Source: Hermatobates lingyangjiaoensis (Eukaryota > Arthropoda > Insecta > Hemiptera > Hermatobatidae). Taken from it: a DNA stretch of 64,000 nucleotides. The stretch's first letter is position 1, and each line of letters opens with the position of its first letter. Below are positions 10,570 to 22,464 of this stretch, piece by piece. The translations under genes were made by a program, and so were the position numbers. The DNA lies in NCBI GenBank assembly GCA_026182355.1, contig JAPFBL010000602.1:1-64000 (forward strand). Direction: 5' to 3'. The notes beneath the pieces were generated by a model that saw only the letters and a list, made by a program, of their open reading frames with translations, did no database searches and was not told the origin of the DNA.

Positions 10570-11302
10570 ACCAATTAGGTAAACCTATTTATTGAAAGAA
10601 GAGTACTTCAGGACGTGTATTTTAATTAGAAAGGCAATACGAAAATTTCTTTCTGAACGGAATTCTTTCGTGGCTTTAAATGCATAAAAGAATAAAATGA
10701 ATGTAAAAATGTTATTCTAGACGATGTAAATATATCGTCATTAGCACATGAGGGAAGAAATACATTCATCAAGTTTGTTTGTTTTAAAAAGAGTTTAAAA
10801 GAGTAAACAGAAAGTAGTAATATTACTTATTAGCGAGTTAGTTGAATAACTAAAATATTTGCCGCATGACCTTTTGTCAAGTAGTCATTTCAGGTATCCC
10901 TAATCATAGCTGACTCACTGATCTTTCAAAATGTTAGTTTTTTTTTTTTTTCTACATTACCTAAGCCAATGATGAGAGTAATTTGTTCAGTTCCACTGTT
11001 TTGCAATTTACTGTTAGAGTAACAAAAATTACACTAGACTGGAACGCTGTCTAATTATACATTTGGTGTATTTGGTTAAAAAAAAAAAGAAAAAAAATGA
11101 AGCCAATGCATGATAAACAAGTAATCTCAAAGTAAAAACTAACCACAGTTTAAGAATCCAAGTATTAATCTGTTTGGAAATTACGAAGAGAAAGCGATAA
11201 TATGTTTCTAATGGGGCAGAAGGGATAAAATATAATTATATCGCAAATTAAGTCTTGTTTGAATAACAAGTTTTCTAAGAAAATATTCCATTAAGATAAA
11301 TC

Positions 11303-11333
<31 letters not shown>

Positions 11334-12004
11334 ACTCGAAGCAAAAATTGAACAGAATTAGAGGTCCTAATGAGATCTAATTGGTGTGGATGTTCTATAG
11401 GAATAGAGGTAAAATTGGTTGAAGAAGGTGATTTTGTGGAAGAAAAGGAGGCACAAGTCGACTTATTGTCGTAAATTAGTGGTGTTTAGGGGAAAGGGTT
11501 TTTTTCTTTTTTTTCTCTTTTTTTTTTTTTGAGATGGAAGAAACCTGTAATTGAAACTGGACAGCGGAATGGAGGTCCAATTAAACAGAATAGCTGTTTT
11601 ACTGTGTTGGAACTCTAGAAGATCGGGGGGGGGGGGGGGGGGGGGACACTAAACAACGACTTAGCAGTAGCTATGTGTTTTAATTTGAGTGATTATCATT
11701 TGTGTTTAAGTACTGTTTGGACCACCCGTGAACACGTGACAACCACTGCTACCAATGAAGCCATGAAATCTGAAGAACATTTCAAAAGCACCCTTCAATA
11801 ATATATTAATATTATATATTTAAATCATTTATTTTTACCATCATTAGTGAATATTACATAATAACTGATTACACCGTTTGTAAGTTTTGAATAAATTTAG
11901 TAATCGAAGCAATTTATTTTTCTTTTATAAAAAAATTAAATACAAAAAGCTGATTCTGCGTATTTATATAAACAGTTTTATATAAAGTATAATTTTTGGG
12001 GGGG
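10570..12004. other. Mostly AT-rich; 11335-11700 unique and less AT-rich
   Basis: No repeat or gene is recognised. The stretch holds poly-A at 11304-11330 and 21 consecutive G at 11625-11645. The 11335-11625 part is complex, non-repetitive sequence with CTAATTGG and CCAATTAAAC motifs. It could be a regulatory block, but the evidence is weak. Confidence 0.35.
11625..11645. repeat. Homopolymer of 21 G
   Basis: Uninterrupted G run, unusual in this AT-rich window. Similar runs occur at 35636-35649 and 35941-35958. Confidence 0.95.
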
Positions 12005-12312
12005 TTAAGGTCTGTTAGTAAGCTGCATCTCTGACGCTGATTCCTCAAGGGAATATTGCGTTTCCCTGATGATTCTGCATTAGAAGTCTTAAATTTTATC
12101 TTACTGAAGAGTTTTCAGTGTAGGATTCTTTAACGAGTACCTGATAGTATTCAGGAGGATAGGGTCTGACGGCTTAAAGTTTTTATCAAGGAATGATTAC
12201 TCAAATTTTTCTATCACCCGTGTAGCTAAATCGTGAGCCAGAGTGAGTATCAAACTTTGGATCTACCAGTCCAGAGGTGAGCACGCAAGTCACTGGGCTA
12301 CCCTGGCCCTTT
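12005..12312 (-). mobile_element. SINE, diverged copy with a different tail
   Basis: The head (12230-12310, reverse strand) shows GGTAGCCCAGTGAC and a decayed B box. The central AACGAGTACCTGATAG block and the AGTCTTAAATTTTATC block are present. The tail (12010-12080) has GATTCCTCAAGGGAATATTG instead of the GGTTAGGTTG tail. It is similar to CTGATTCCTCGAGGAAATATTG at 56889. Confidence 0.75.
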
Positions 12313-12536
12313 CGCATTAATTGTTGGAATTTATTAATTAATATGGTTAGCACAATAGTAGTACTTCTCTGGATTAGTCAATTTGAGTGAACTCAAGATA
12401 GTTTATATTGAGACAATTTATAGTGAAAATTTGAAGTTTTTGGTAGAACTCTGGCGTTATCACGGAAAACATTTGGAATCCACTACCATCGATTACGCTT
12501 TAGTTTGAAGAGGTCTATTCCAACAGTCAAGATATT

Positions 12537-13345
12537 CAATTCAATATACGACTGCCAATCCTCTTGGAAGATTTTTAAGAATAGACAAATACGACTGCCA
12601 GTCCTCTTCGAAGGTTTCTAAATAACACCCATGTGTTCAATATAATCTTACGACCGGTCAACACAACTGCCAATCCTCTTGGAAGATTTTTAAGAATAGA
12701 CAAATACGACTGCCAGTCCTCTTCGAAGGTTTCTAAATAATGCCCATATGTTCAATATAATTCTTACGACAGATCAAACACAACTACCAATCCTCTTGGA
12801 AGATTTTTAAGGATAGACAAATACCACTGCCAGTACTCTTCGAAGGTTTCTAAATAATGCCCATATGTTCAATATAATTCTTACGACAGAATCAAACACA
12901 ACTGCCAATCCTCTTGGAAGATTTTTAAGGATAGACAAATACCACTGCCAGTCCTCTTCGAAGGTTTCTAAATAATGCCCATATGTTCAATATAATTCTT
13001 ACGACAGGTCAAACACAACTGCCAATCTCTTGGAAGATTTTTAAGGATAGACAAATACGACTGCCAGTCCTCTTCGAAGGTTTCTAAATAATGCCCATAT
13101 GTTCAATATAATTCTTACGACAGCTCAAACACAACTGTCAATCCTCTTGGAAGATTTTTAAGGATAGACAAATACCACTGCCAGTCCTCTTCGAAGGTTT
13201 CTAAATAACGCCCATATGTTCAATATAATTCTTACGACAGCTTAAACGCAACTGTCAATCCTCCTGGAAGATTTTTAAGATAGACAAAGTTACATGCCTA
13301 TGTATATGTCGATATGGTTTCTATGTAATGTCGATATGTTCAATA
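12537..13345. repeat. Minisatellite, about 117-bp unit, about 7 copies
   Basis: CAATCCTCTTGGAAG or its variant recurs at 12556, 12671, 12788, 12906, 13023, 13139 and 13256, a spacing of 115-118 bp. Each unit is itself built from two related halves: CTGCCAATCCTCTTGGAAG and CTGCCAGTCCTCTTCGAAG, each followed by a TTTTTAA or TTTCTAA block. The copies are highly alike, so the array is fairly young. No coding frame runs through it. Confidence 0.92.
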
Positions 13346-14054
13346 TATATTCATAAAAAAGTAAAACCATAGATCGTATTCAAATATTTTACAAAATTGA
13401 ATTGCATTAACATAGAATCTCTATAAAAATTTGAAAAAAAGTTTTATCAAACTGAACAAATTAACTAGAATTGATTGAAATAATAGACTATGATATTGTT
13501 GCTCTAGACAATATATGCTACGATTACCATAGGAAGTCTGGTTTGGATGAAATGGGTATAATTCCTAGAGCATCTGCTGCCTCTTAGAGTCTCAGGCCCT
13601 CTCACGTCTCAGTCACCTGCTCTCTATTTCAATTATAATCCTCAATTTAATCCTTCTAATTCTACCTTTTGATAGAATCAAACATCGTTAATTAACTAAA
13701 ACTTTCTTATTATCTCAATTAAATTATTAGACAACTATAAGCTTTTTTGAAAGATTTAATTAGTTTTTTTTTCTTTTAGCTCTATACATTATTATGTTGA
13801 CGAATTGAAATACAAACCTAATGAAAATGGCTTTTGTCTTGTAATTGTTTGATAAGTTGTTCTAATAGACTTTTTCATGTTTTGAAAAATCATATAATGT
13901 TATATAAAAAACATTTATATGTGTAAACTTCCTATATTTGCCAAGTCACATAACTGATTGCAAATATGTTTGAAATAAGTTGTTTGCTGCATTTTAAAAC
14001 TTGTGTAATCACTGCTTGTGCAGTATGTTATAGTATGATATTTACTCATATTGG
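13346..14054. other. AT-rich stretch, nothing recognised
   Basis: A short CT-rich patch at 13570-13625 (CTCTTAGAGTCTCAGGCCC) stands out. No function is assigned. Confidence 0.4.
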
Positions 14055-14290
14055 GGAAATTAAAAAAAAAGTTTAATATGAAAACGAACGACGCGTTTCA
14101 AACTTAGTGTTCTTCTTTTGTTTTACATCTAAAGAATACATTTTTTTAGATGTAAAACATGTATTTTTTAGATGTAAACTTGAAGAAGGCACTAAGTGTT
14201 TGAAACTTGTCGTTAGTTTTCATATTGAACTTTTTTTGTGTGGAGACATAATTTTTAAATTCCCCCAATATAAGTAAATACCACATTATA
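14055..14290. mobile_element. Foldback repeat with PLE-terminal-like core
   Basis: Inverted arms: CATATTGGGGAAATTAAAAA (14050) pairs with the TTTTTAAATTCCCCCAATAT segment near 14270. The inner parts carry a reverse-strand copy (GTTTCAAACTTAGTGTTCTTC) and a forward copy (GAAGAAGGCACTAAGTGTTT, then GAAAC) of the same stem-GAAAC motif. No coding capacity. Confidence 0.75.
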
Positions 14291-15116
14291 ACAAATTGCA
14301 CAAGTAATGATTCCAAAAGTTTTAAATTGTAAAAAAAATACTTATCTAGAACTTATTTTCTTATTAAAATAAAATAAAAATCAGAATATAATCGTTAATG
14401 TGTTACTTACTATCCTATCATATAAAATTGAGGATAAAATCTGATATGCGACTATAGGTGGCCATAAATGATTCTTCATTTTAGATTTTCAATTGTTTTT
14501 GTAAGAATTTCAAAATTTGTTACATTTAACTAAGCATATTCATTATGAAAGTGTCATAAATACAAATTAAAAGTTCTTAAAATGAATATAAGAGCGTCTT
14601 ATAGTGTCCTTTTTGGCATGAACTTGCTTTCTAATCTTTCGAAATTTTCCCAAAAAAAAATATAGGATTCATATCAGCACCAAAGGTTACGCAGTTTTTA
14701 AATTTTAATAAGATATGTCAAACAGTACTACTTGGAGTAGTATTTCTTATAATTTTGGAAATGATAGTCACAAGTCGTGAGCCCTCATCAACAATTGATT
14801 CAGGGGACCTTTGGAACTTGTAAATCCACCACAATCTGAATTTTTTCCATTACCTCTATAGTTTTACTTCAAATAAAGTTATTATAACTTTATTTTTATG
14901 TTTGTGCTGGCTTAAATCTGTTATAAGTATTTGAAAGAAGTATTTTTATAATTTTTTTTTCACAGACCCTTACGAATAAAGAATACGCATGAAGTCTGTG
15001 TATAAAAAAAAGAAAATTAATTTTATTAGTATCTATGATTCAAATACTCTGTAAGATATAACTGAAGGCTTAATGTTTTATATGCGACATACGGCAATGG
15101 CTTTTTTTTTTATTTT
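14291..15116. other. AT-rich stretch, nothing recognised
   Basis: No shared repeat, no coding frame and no RNA gene seen. Confidence 0.45.
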
Positions 15117-15400
15117 CGTTCAGGGTGATAATAGTACTGCGTCCTAAGAACTGTTCTACTTTCCCCCTTTCGGTACTGTAGTACCCCAGTTAGCTTCAGC
15201 GCCTCTAAGAAGCTCAGCACTTTTGCTGGGTTCAACGGTAAAAGTTCTTATATAGTTTTGTTGAGTGTCCCAAAGCACTTACCTCTGTGTAGCACAGTGG
15301 CCTCAGAGTCAATCAGCAGGTGCAACAGTGTTTCTTCCTCTTCCTTGCAGAATCTGCACCAGCCATAATTGACAATGCACATTCTTTACAAATGGGTCTT
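15117..15400 (-). mobile_element. LINE 3' end (family L), copy 2, reverse strand
   Basis: Starts with AGGGTGATAATAGTACTGCG, the complement of the family's 3' end. It then runs through GTACCCCAGTTAGCTTCAGC and the cysteine-knuckle segment (TCTTCCTCTTCCTTGCAGAATC, read on the other strand as FCKEEEE). It is truncated just beyond the knuckle. Confidence 0.75.
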
Positions 15401-15735
15401 AAGTTTTCAGTGACCCGTTAGAAATCCGGTTAAAATCCTTAGATTTTAATCCTCGTTTCCTCACAATACAAGATTTAACAATAATTTAATTTAATTTAAT
15501 TAATCATTTATTTATTATGTGTATATTTATTAAAATTTCAAAGCTACATGGCCTTTGGTGCTGAGAGGTATCCTAATTTTTTTTTGGGGGAAATTTTGAA
15601 ATAAAAATAGTAAAAAAGTGACCATTTCGTATATTAAAACATCTGTTTGCATTAGCGAATCAAATACCAAGTGACAACTGTTGTTTATTGTGTCTTAATC
15701 AATACATTTGACTTATTGAACGTTTTTACATTTCA
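15401..15735. other. AT-rich stretch, nothing recognised
   Basis: Simple AT-rich sequence with TTTAATTTAATTTAATTAA near 15485. Confidence 0.45.
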
Positions 15736-15737
15736 TA

Positions 15738-16000
15738 CTTGAGCCGTTTATTTTGAAAGTGGCCTAATTCCATTTTCCAAAAAAAATTAGCTAGCTATTT
15801 AAATAATTACATTTTTACGTTATCTTTACCTTTTGCAGCCAATTGTACAAAATTTATTTAAAATTACTAAGAATTTTTAAAACAAAAATTAGTTGATAAA
15901 TAAAATGACAATATTTTTAAATTTTGTAAAACGCAAACCCTTAAATATCTCGATTTTAACATAAATGGAATTAGGCCACTTTCAAAATAAGCGGCTCACT
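15738..16000. mobile_element. MITE with about 30-bp inverted repeats and TA flanks
   Basis: The left end reads GAGCCGTTTATTTTGAAAGT then GGCCTAATTCCATTT. The right end (15964-15997) is its reverse complement with one mismatch. Both ends abut TA (15736-15737 and 16001-16002), consistent with the TA target duplication of Tc1/mariner-type elements. The 263-bp interior is AT-rich and non-coding. Confidence 0.82.
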
Positions 16001-16002
16001 TA

Positions 16003-16249
16003 TAAATTAAAGTAATGTTATTATATTATATAAAAAAAAGGAGGAAAATCAGATAAATAAACTAGCCCTACCCGCTCCTCATGTATATCCCGAAAGTATC
16101 ATTATTTTTAAATTCGGTAGGGTCTACTTATAATTTCGTTTTACCCTTATTTATTTTAGGGTTGCAACAAATTAATTGTTTAACCTAAAAGTTCTTAAAT
16201 GATAATTTTCTACACAATAGGTTTAAAATGGATTTAGTTCAAAGTTCGG
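16003..16249. other. AT-rich stretch, nothing recognised
   Basis: No feature seen. Confidence 0.4.
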
Positions 16250-16740
16250 TGACTTTTAATAATGGAAAAATAAGGGAAACTGAGCTAGTTTTAGAGGAAC
16301 TGTGTAGAGGGGGCGTTTAGAAACAAAGCAGACAGAGATTTAGTGGTCACGCTAAATTAGGAGGGTCAGATTGGATTTGGTAAATGGACCGAGAGTGAGG
16401 GAGGGGAGTAAAACCATTAGGAAGAACTCCCTCCCCAATCCCTTACCACGAGCCCAAACCACTCTAATCGACCAATCAAATGAGCCGTTACAATCACTTT
16501 TAATTGTTTTATGACTGATATGTTTATTCATCTCCAGTTAATATTTAAGTCATTAAGGAATGAGAGAGAGAGAGTGAGACAAGGAGGGGAAAAAGAAAAA
16601 AAAAAGGAAACCGTTTTGGCTTCATCAAGAGCCAAGAGTGGGTTTAGGCGGACTCCTACCCTACTGCAGATTGAAACATCACGAGGATCGTTAAAAAAGG
16701 CTTTACTTTCCAGTTGTATCTGGCTTTAAAAACACCTTTG
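16250..16740. other. Unique GC-richer island, candidate regulatory element
   Basis: Complex, non-repetitive sequence with GACCAATCAAATGAGC and CAGTTAATATTTAAGTC plus a (GA)n run at 16560. No repeat family matches. The 72-codon frame at 16511-16729 passes through the GA/poly-A tract and looks accidental. Function is inferred only from composition and context. Confidence 0.3.
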
Positions 16741-16916
16741 CCTTAATAGCCCGCTATATTTTCACCATGTTTAAATAACCACAGTAGTTGCTTTGGTACT
16801 AGAAGTTTGTCAACATACCGTTCATTTGACTAAAAACCACAAATGATATTCCATGTAGGCATATTATTTTATATTTCACTAATTTTCTTCTTTTTTCTTT
16901 CTTTTTTTTTTTTTTT
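16741..16916. other. AT-rich spacer ending in a T run
   Basis: No feature beyond the T-rich run at 16887-16917, which is the complemented tail of the adjacent LINE. Confidence 0.5.
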
Positions 16917-17665
16917 TGAGGGTGACTATAGCACTGCGTCATGAAAAAATTATTGTACTTCCCTCCTTCTGTACTAAAATACCTCAGCAGTTATCTTCAA
17001 CGCCTCCAAGAAGTTCCAAAAACTTTACCTGAAGTTTAAAAGTTTTTCCGTGGTTTTGTTGAGTGTCCTGAGGCAACTACCTCTATGCAGCAAAGTTGCC
17101 TGATAGTCAGAGAGCAGGTGCAACGGTGTTTCCCTCTCTTCTTTGCAGAATCTGCAGAAAATATCATTAATAATACCCATTTAGGCTTCCTACGTTTTCG
17201 GGTCTTTAGGTGCATTTGTGGGAAGTTGACTTCCACTAGTTAGCGCTTTTGAACCCTCTGCGCTTCCGGAGGATGGTCTCAGGATCATATAGAAGAACAT
17301 CCCTGAAGCTCTATTGGTGGTATTTTGTCCTCTCCGGCAGAGGACCGCATACCGAAATAAGGCTATTTACTCCAGTGGGTCGCTTGGTACCCTTGAAGTT
17401 CCGTTCATAATTCAGTAAACCCTTTATCATCCATCCTTCAATACGGATCGCATAACGTCTTGTTTTGGGACTGGGATAAGAGGAGAGATTTGGGAAGTTG
17501 GAAGGATGTGAAACGAAGGCGGTCAGGCCCACCACTGGCCATCTTGTCCTCCTCTTTCTTTTCCCTGCATATAGCAAGTTAACAGGGTAGCCTCGCGAAG
17601 GCCGAAAATAGGAGTTGAGAGCTAGACGCTATTAGAGGCTCATAATCACTCCATTATTACCCCTA
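16917..17665 (-). mobile_element. LINE 3' end (family L), copy 3, longest upstream extent
   Basis: Reverse-strand copy from the AGGGTGACTATAGCACTGCG end to the CTCATAATCACTCCATTATT edge. The reverse frame at 17311-17577 translates to YAIRIEGWMIKGLLNYE and beyond, a conserved segment also seen at 57.9-58.1 kb (YAIRAEGWMMQG). Further 3' the knuckle lies in another frame. Frameshifts separate the parts. The segment 17470-17580 is homologous to the 133-bp unit amplified at 62.0-63.5 kb. Confidence 0.75.
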
Positions 17666-18224
17666 TATTACTAATGTTCCTTATTATGTCACAAATCACA
17701 CTCTTAATAAAGACCTAATAATTCCATTTGTACAAAATTTAGCCTCGGATCGTTATAAGACGTTTCACATCAAACTGTTCTCTCACCCAAATCCACTTGT
17801 ACAAAAGCCTTGCTTCTTCCTCACCTTCCCAGAATTCTCCAAGAAAACTCAAATGAAGATGATCGAGGGATCTACTGCCAGATAACCTACTACAACGAAG
17901 TGAAAAGTTAAACCACTGGGTTCCATTCTTCCATCATGCGTCTCAAAGCTACTGGTGTTACTCTTAGCACATATGCTTTTTTCGCAAAATATGGGTAGTT
18001 TTAAATTTCTAAATAAAGTTGTTAACAAAAAGGTTGTTTTATAATAATTTTATTTCAAATAATTAAATTACAATATCATTCAAGTTCGTGAAAAATATTT
18101 TATTCCTATCGAGCTTCTGTCAAGAACTGAACTACTGGTGTTAATCTCTGTGAGCACATTTCTCTCGTATACTCTACTTCAAGCAATGGTGTATATTAAT
18201 ATAATTCATCATAATAGTTTTTTT
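17666..18224. other. Mixed stretch, nothing recognised
   Basis: 17690-17960 is less AT-rich and non-repetitive. No domain or RNA feature was found. Confidence 0.35.
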
Positions 18225-18525
18225 TTTTTTTTTTTTGGGTAAGGAGGTGAAATGCATTTACGCACATAGTGCTGGGCTCCCAGTATGAACCAGACTACCA
18301 ACTAAAACACCCCCTTTTTCACCTAGGACCTAGCCTGGAACTGTTTTCCACATTACTTTAGGCTTGGTCGTAGCTTACCTTAGGTGAGACATGCTTGCTT
18401 TATTATCCTTCTAGCTCTTCCAAATATCGCTTTTTCGTCGTCAATATCGTTCTGACTAGGCCATCTACCATATTCCATGCCCCTGAACTCCGGATCATTT
18501 TTTCAATGATCGATCATAATAGTTT
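18225..18525. other. Uncharacterised block next to (AAT)n
   Basis: After a T run, a GC-richer block includes AAGGAGGTGAAATGC and CAGTATGAACCAGACTACC. It ends against a 75-bp (AAT)n tract. Homopolymer on one side and AAT on the other resembles an inserted retroelement 3' end, but no family was recognised. Confidence 0.3.
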
Positions 18526-18550
18526 AATAATAATAATAATAATAATAATA

Positions 18551-18588
<38 letters not shown>

Positions 18589-18602
18589 TAATAATAATAA
18601 TT
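18526..18602. repeat. (AAT)n microsatellite
   Basis: About 25 AAT triplets with one GTA variant. Confidence 0.95.
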
Positions 18603-18639
18603 TAATATAATTCAATGTACATAAAGAAAAACAAAGAGA

Positions 18640-18815
18640 AATTAAAAACACACACTTATAGTCTCTGATTTTCTGTTTGAACCGTCTTCAGTTAAGATAG
18701 AAGAAGAATACCAAGCTCACTACTCTCTGTACCCTCTCTTACCTCCCCTGAAGACGGTTCAAACAAAAAAATTATAGACTGTAAGTATGTGTTTTTCATT
18801 TCTATATATGTCTTT
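18640..18815. mobile_element. Foldback repeat family M
   Basis: The left arm has ACACACTTATAGTCTCTGAT and TTTGAACCGTCTTCAG. The right arm has CTGAAGACGGTTCAAAC and GACTGTAAGTATGTGT. Related pieces lie at 26.8, 27.8, 30.4 and 45.0-45.35 kb. The CTGAAGA-stem segment follows the PLE-terminal layout, but GAAA is degraded to CAAA. Confidence 0.75.
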
Positions 18816-19464
18816 ATCTACATGGCACTTTGCTTGTCCGTTTCGGATCGTATTTTTGTCGAAAAATAAATTAATATGACGTAGCATCTTACCCCCTAAA
18901 TTAGTCTTCCTCACTAATTCAGCTTTTTTCTTTTTTTAAACAACTGATAGTTTATTAATGTTTGTCTTAATTGGTAACTATACTTTAAATCGTTTCCTTC
19001 CAATCGATGATTGATTATATATTGCATAAATATACACATTATTATCAAACGTTATTTAACTCTACATTCTAATTGTTTGTACAATTTATTATTTTTTTTA
19101 TTGTCTCTGTTTTTTTTTTCTGTTTATCTCTTTTTTTTTCAATATGTCAGAATGCCTGTTAATTATATAAATATGGTAATAAATCGAGTAGTTGGTCTGT
19201 TTGTTTAAAATGATTTTGAGAGAAGTAGGAGCATTTACAAAACATGATTTTTACTTTCATATGAAATATGTTTTCTTTAATTGCTACAAACACTCTTATC
19301 GTAATTATAGTAATTACTCCAGAGGTTTTTGAAGAGTGCAGGTGCACAGCCTAACTTGAAAAGGCGATTAAATAAATTCAGACCGCCAAGTAAGACGGTC
19401 GTACATTAAAAGTTAAATTTTAAACAAACTATTTTTTTGTTTTTCCTAATATGCTTTCATATAT

Positions 19465-19500
<36 letters not shown>

Positions 19501-20261
19501 CTTTTTTATATTAAATCACGATGTGCATGGAAATATTCATTGGTCGTTTGTTAATATCATACTTTGTAAATTATCTCTCTTCTGACAAAATCAAACAAAG
19601 AACTAATAATAGCTTTAATGTCAGCAAATATACCTTATTATCAATCTTTATGAACATCTCATTCTTATGAAAGAACAAATTTTTGTAGAAGAATGAACGT
19701 CTAGTATGTTTTCATGTTTTCCTTCATTTGATGAGTTATACAAATAATTGGCAATACAAACAAGACATGGGAAAGCAAGCAAAAACCCTCTTTTCAGATA
19801 TCAAGAGTCCAAAAACCCTACAGGCTAAACTAATATACTTCCCTTCCCTTCAAACACTAGTATCTTCATTAAAATCATACAATTACAATTTGTTTTATCA
19901 CTTAATATCAACAACTTATATTTGTTGTTTTAATGAAAATCGCTTTAGATGGTTTTTTTATCATACTATTTAGGATATTTGCCTATTTGCTTACTTTTAC
20001 AGTTGACATCAATAGGTTAGAGTTCTAAAAGTTTCTTTATACTAGCAGTGTTTAAAGAGCTGACCCATGGAATGAAGGATTTTTGAATTTCAACAGTGAT
20101 AGTCACGACATAAAATGGAAAATAATAATTTATATTGACATTGTTAAAAAGTAACGATCAATGCAGTCACTTAAATTTATCAAACCAAATATTTCAACAT
20201 TAATAGTGGCTTATTTAAATTAGACCTAGAAAACATTATTTAGTTCTAATATATACTTCGG
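18816..20261. other. AT-rich stretch, nothing recognised apart from (TA)n
   Basis: Includes a (TA)n tract near 19460-19500 and a small hairpin GACCG...CGGTC at 19380-19399. Open frames here are AT-driven. Confidence 0.45.
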
Positions 20262-20965
20262 GTAGTAATGGAGTGGTTATACGTCTCTAATAGCCTCTAG
20301 CACTCAACTCCGACTTTCGGCCTTCACGAGGCTACCCTGTTAACCTGCTATATGCAGGGACAAACGTATTATGAACGGAGCCTCAAGAGTACCAGGCGTC
20401 CCCTTGAGTAAATAGCCTTACTTCGGTATGCGGTGCTCTGCCGGAGCAGACAAAATCCCGCGGATAGTGATACAGGGATTTTCCCCTGTATGATACTAAG
20501 AAGAAGAAAGTCCGGAGACCATCCTCCAAAAGCGCAAAGGGTCCAAAAGCGCTAAATAGTGGAAGCCAACCTCCCACAAGTGCACTTAAGGACCCGAAGA
20601 AGACCGTCCCGAAGAAGGAGAAAGGAATTTACTTTCTCCCGAAACGTAGGAAGCCTGAATGAACATTATCAATGATGGTTTATGCAGATTCTGCAAAGAA
20701 GAAGAAGAAACACCGTTGCACCTGATGACTGAATGTGAGGCTACTTTGCTACACAGAGTTAGGTGCTTCGGAACACACAAGAAAACCATAGAAAAACTTT
20801 TACCGCTGGAACCAGCAAAAGTGCTGGTTCGTTGGACTCCAACCAGCAAAAGCTTCTTGGAGGCGTTGAAGCTAACTGCTGGGCTACTTTAGTACAGAAG
20901 AGGGGAAGTACAATAGTTGTTTTAAGACTCAGTGCTATAGTCACCCTCAAATAATAATAATAATA
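20262..20965 (+). mobile_element. LINE 3' end (family L), copy 4
   Basis: Begins GGGTAGTAATGGAGTGG and ends CACCCTCAAATAATAATAA. The frame at 20659-20892 reads GLCRFCKEEEETPLHLM then TECEATLLHR: a C-x2-C-x8-H-x4-C knuckle in the expected C-terminal position of a non-LTR ORF2. Compared with 57.8 kb, this copy lacks about 150 bp after GACAAACG, the same region that has become a 133-bp satellite at 62-63.5 kb. Confidence 0.82.
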
Positions 20966-22210
20966 ATATATACTTATTGTTGTTGTCTACCTCTATTATT
21001 TTTAAAAAATGACACTACTGACTTTTTTGATTATTTGAAAATTACTAGTCATTAAAGATTATTACTGTTCAGAAACCGTTTTACTTCAAAATAATTCCTT
21101 ACTCGTAATATAGATGTCTCGACTGTCAAGATTGGACAATTTAAAGTCCATTATTAAAGAAATCGACTACTATCTAAGACTATTTCCGTAATGGTTACAA
21201 GAACTGGAGTTCATTTTGTTGCTTGGCTCTCAATCACGATTAATATTTTCCCCAATACAGTTCATAAGAACTCACAAAACATGTACTCGTAATACGCTGG
21301 ATTATTCTTACCTTTATTTGATTTGTACAGCATCTTTTACACTTACGTCGTAAGACAAACTCATCGAATCTTGAGAGAACAATTGCGTTCATAGGTTACG
21401 TTAAGGTTTATTTTTCAAAGAAAGGGACTGATAAAAAATTTACACTTATAATGTCCACTAATATATTAATTTAAACAAATATATATTAAAATTGTGCAAT
21501 CATTAACTATGCGTATTAAGTCAAGTTAGATAAAATAATAAAAAAAATCTACATACATATATAAGTCTTTGTTAATATTTTCTAAGTTGTAAAAAATCTC
21601 TGATTATCGAGACAGTTAAGATCTTGTCAGTCGAGAAAAATATGTTACGTATACCGAATTATTTTAAAGGTAAATGGTTCGTGTACAGTAATAATCTTTA
21701 ATAGAAAAATAATTTTCAAATAAATGCTGGGACAGTAGTATCAGTTTTTGATAAGAATCGAGATACGAAACAATAATAAATATATATTAGAACTAAATCG
21801 TGTTATTTTTAGTCTGATTTAAATAAGTCATTATTAACTTAAACTATAATTTTCGAGCGCATATTGTTCTTATTCAGGTTACGTTAACTTTTTAATACCT
21901 GAAAAGGAATCAGTCTATCAATGCAATTGTTGAAAGCTGATGAAATACAATAAATATGTATCACAAACAAGTTGATTTTAACGCGTCTAGATGTAAACCC
22001 TTGGGACAAGTCTATTGGTTTCTTAAATAATGAGTCTAACTAGAAAAAAATATACCATTACTAATGTTTATAGTATTTAATCTATTAAACTTAATTCAAG
22101 CAAATATAATTATGTTAATTAACTAATTGTGCTGCATATTTCAATTCAACATGTTTAAAAGAAGATTTGCTGCCCACCTATACAAATTATAATATATTAT
22201 ATATGTATAT
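20966..22210. other. AT-rich stretch, nothing recognised
   Basis: No shared repeat. Short CG-containing words are scattered through it (e.g. CGTAATATAGATGTCTCGAC at 21103), but no motif or frame is informative. Confidence 0.45.
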
Positions 22211-22214
22211 ATAT

Positions 22215-22404
22215 AGGTGTGTTATCTAATCGGGATTCGGTCAAGTTATGTAGGTTCAAAAATCAAACTCTCATTGCCGACGTTTCCGTTTTATTTTAAA
22301 ACCATCTTCATAGGCAGATGTAAGAATTTTATGACTAAGAAAATTAAATTTACATTATTTAAAGGAACAACAATCTTAACCGGACTAGACTAATAAGATA
22401 ACAT
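22215..22404. mobile_element. TIR element family G, copy 1
   Basis: Starts AGGTGTGTTATCTAATCGG, with the body shared with 27130-27337 and 47286-47603: TTGCCGACGTTTCCG, CATAGGCAG and TTTAAAGGAACAACAAT. The right end has decayed to TAAGATAACAT. Confidence 0.75.
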
Positions 22405-22409
22405 TACAA

Positions 22410-22450
<41 letters not shown>
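22405..22450. repeat. (TA)n microsatellite
   Basis: Dinucleotide tract between two foldback-type repeats. Confidence 0.95.
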
Positions 22451-22451
<1 letters not shown>

Positions 22452-22464
22452 GAAACACTATTTT

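Noticed and set aside
12537..13345. CRISPR array
   Set aside because: The repeat covers the entire period with no variable spacers. It is a minisatellite.
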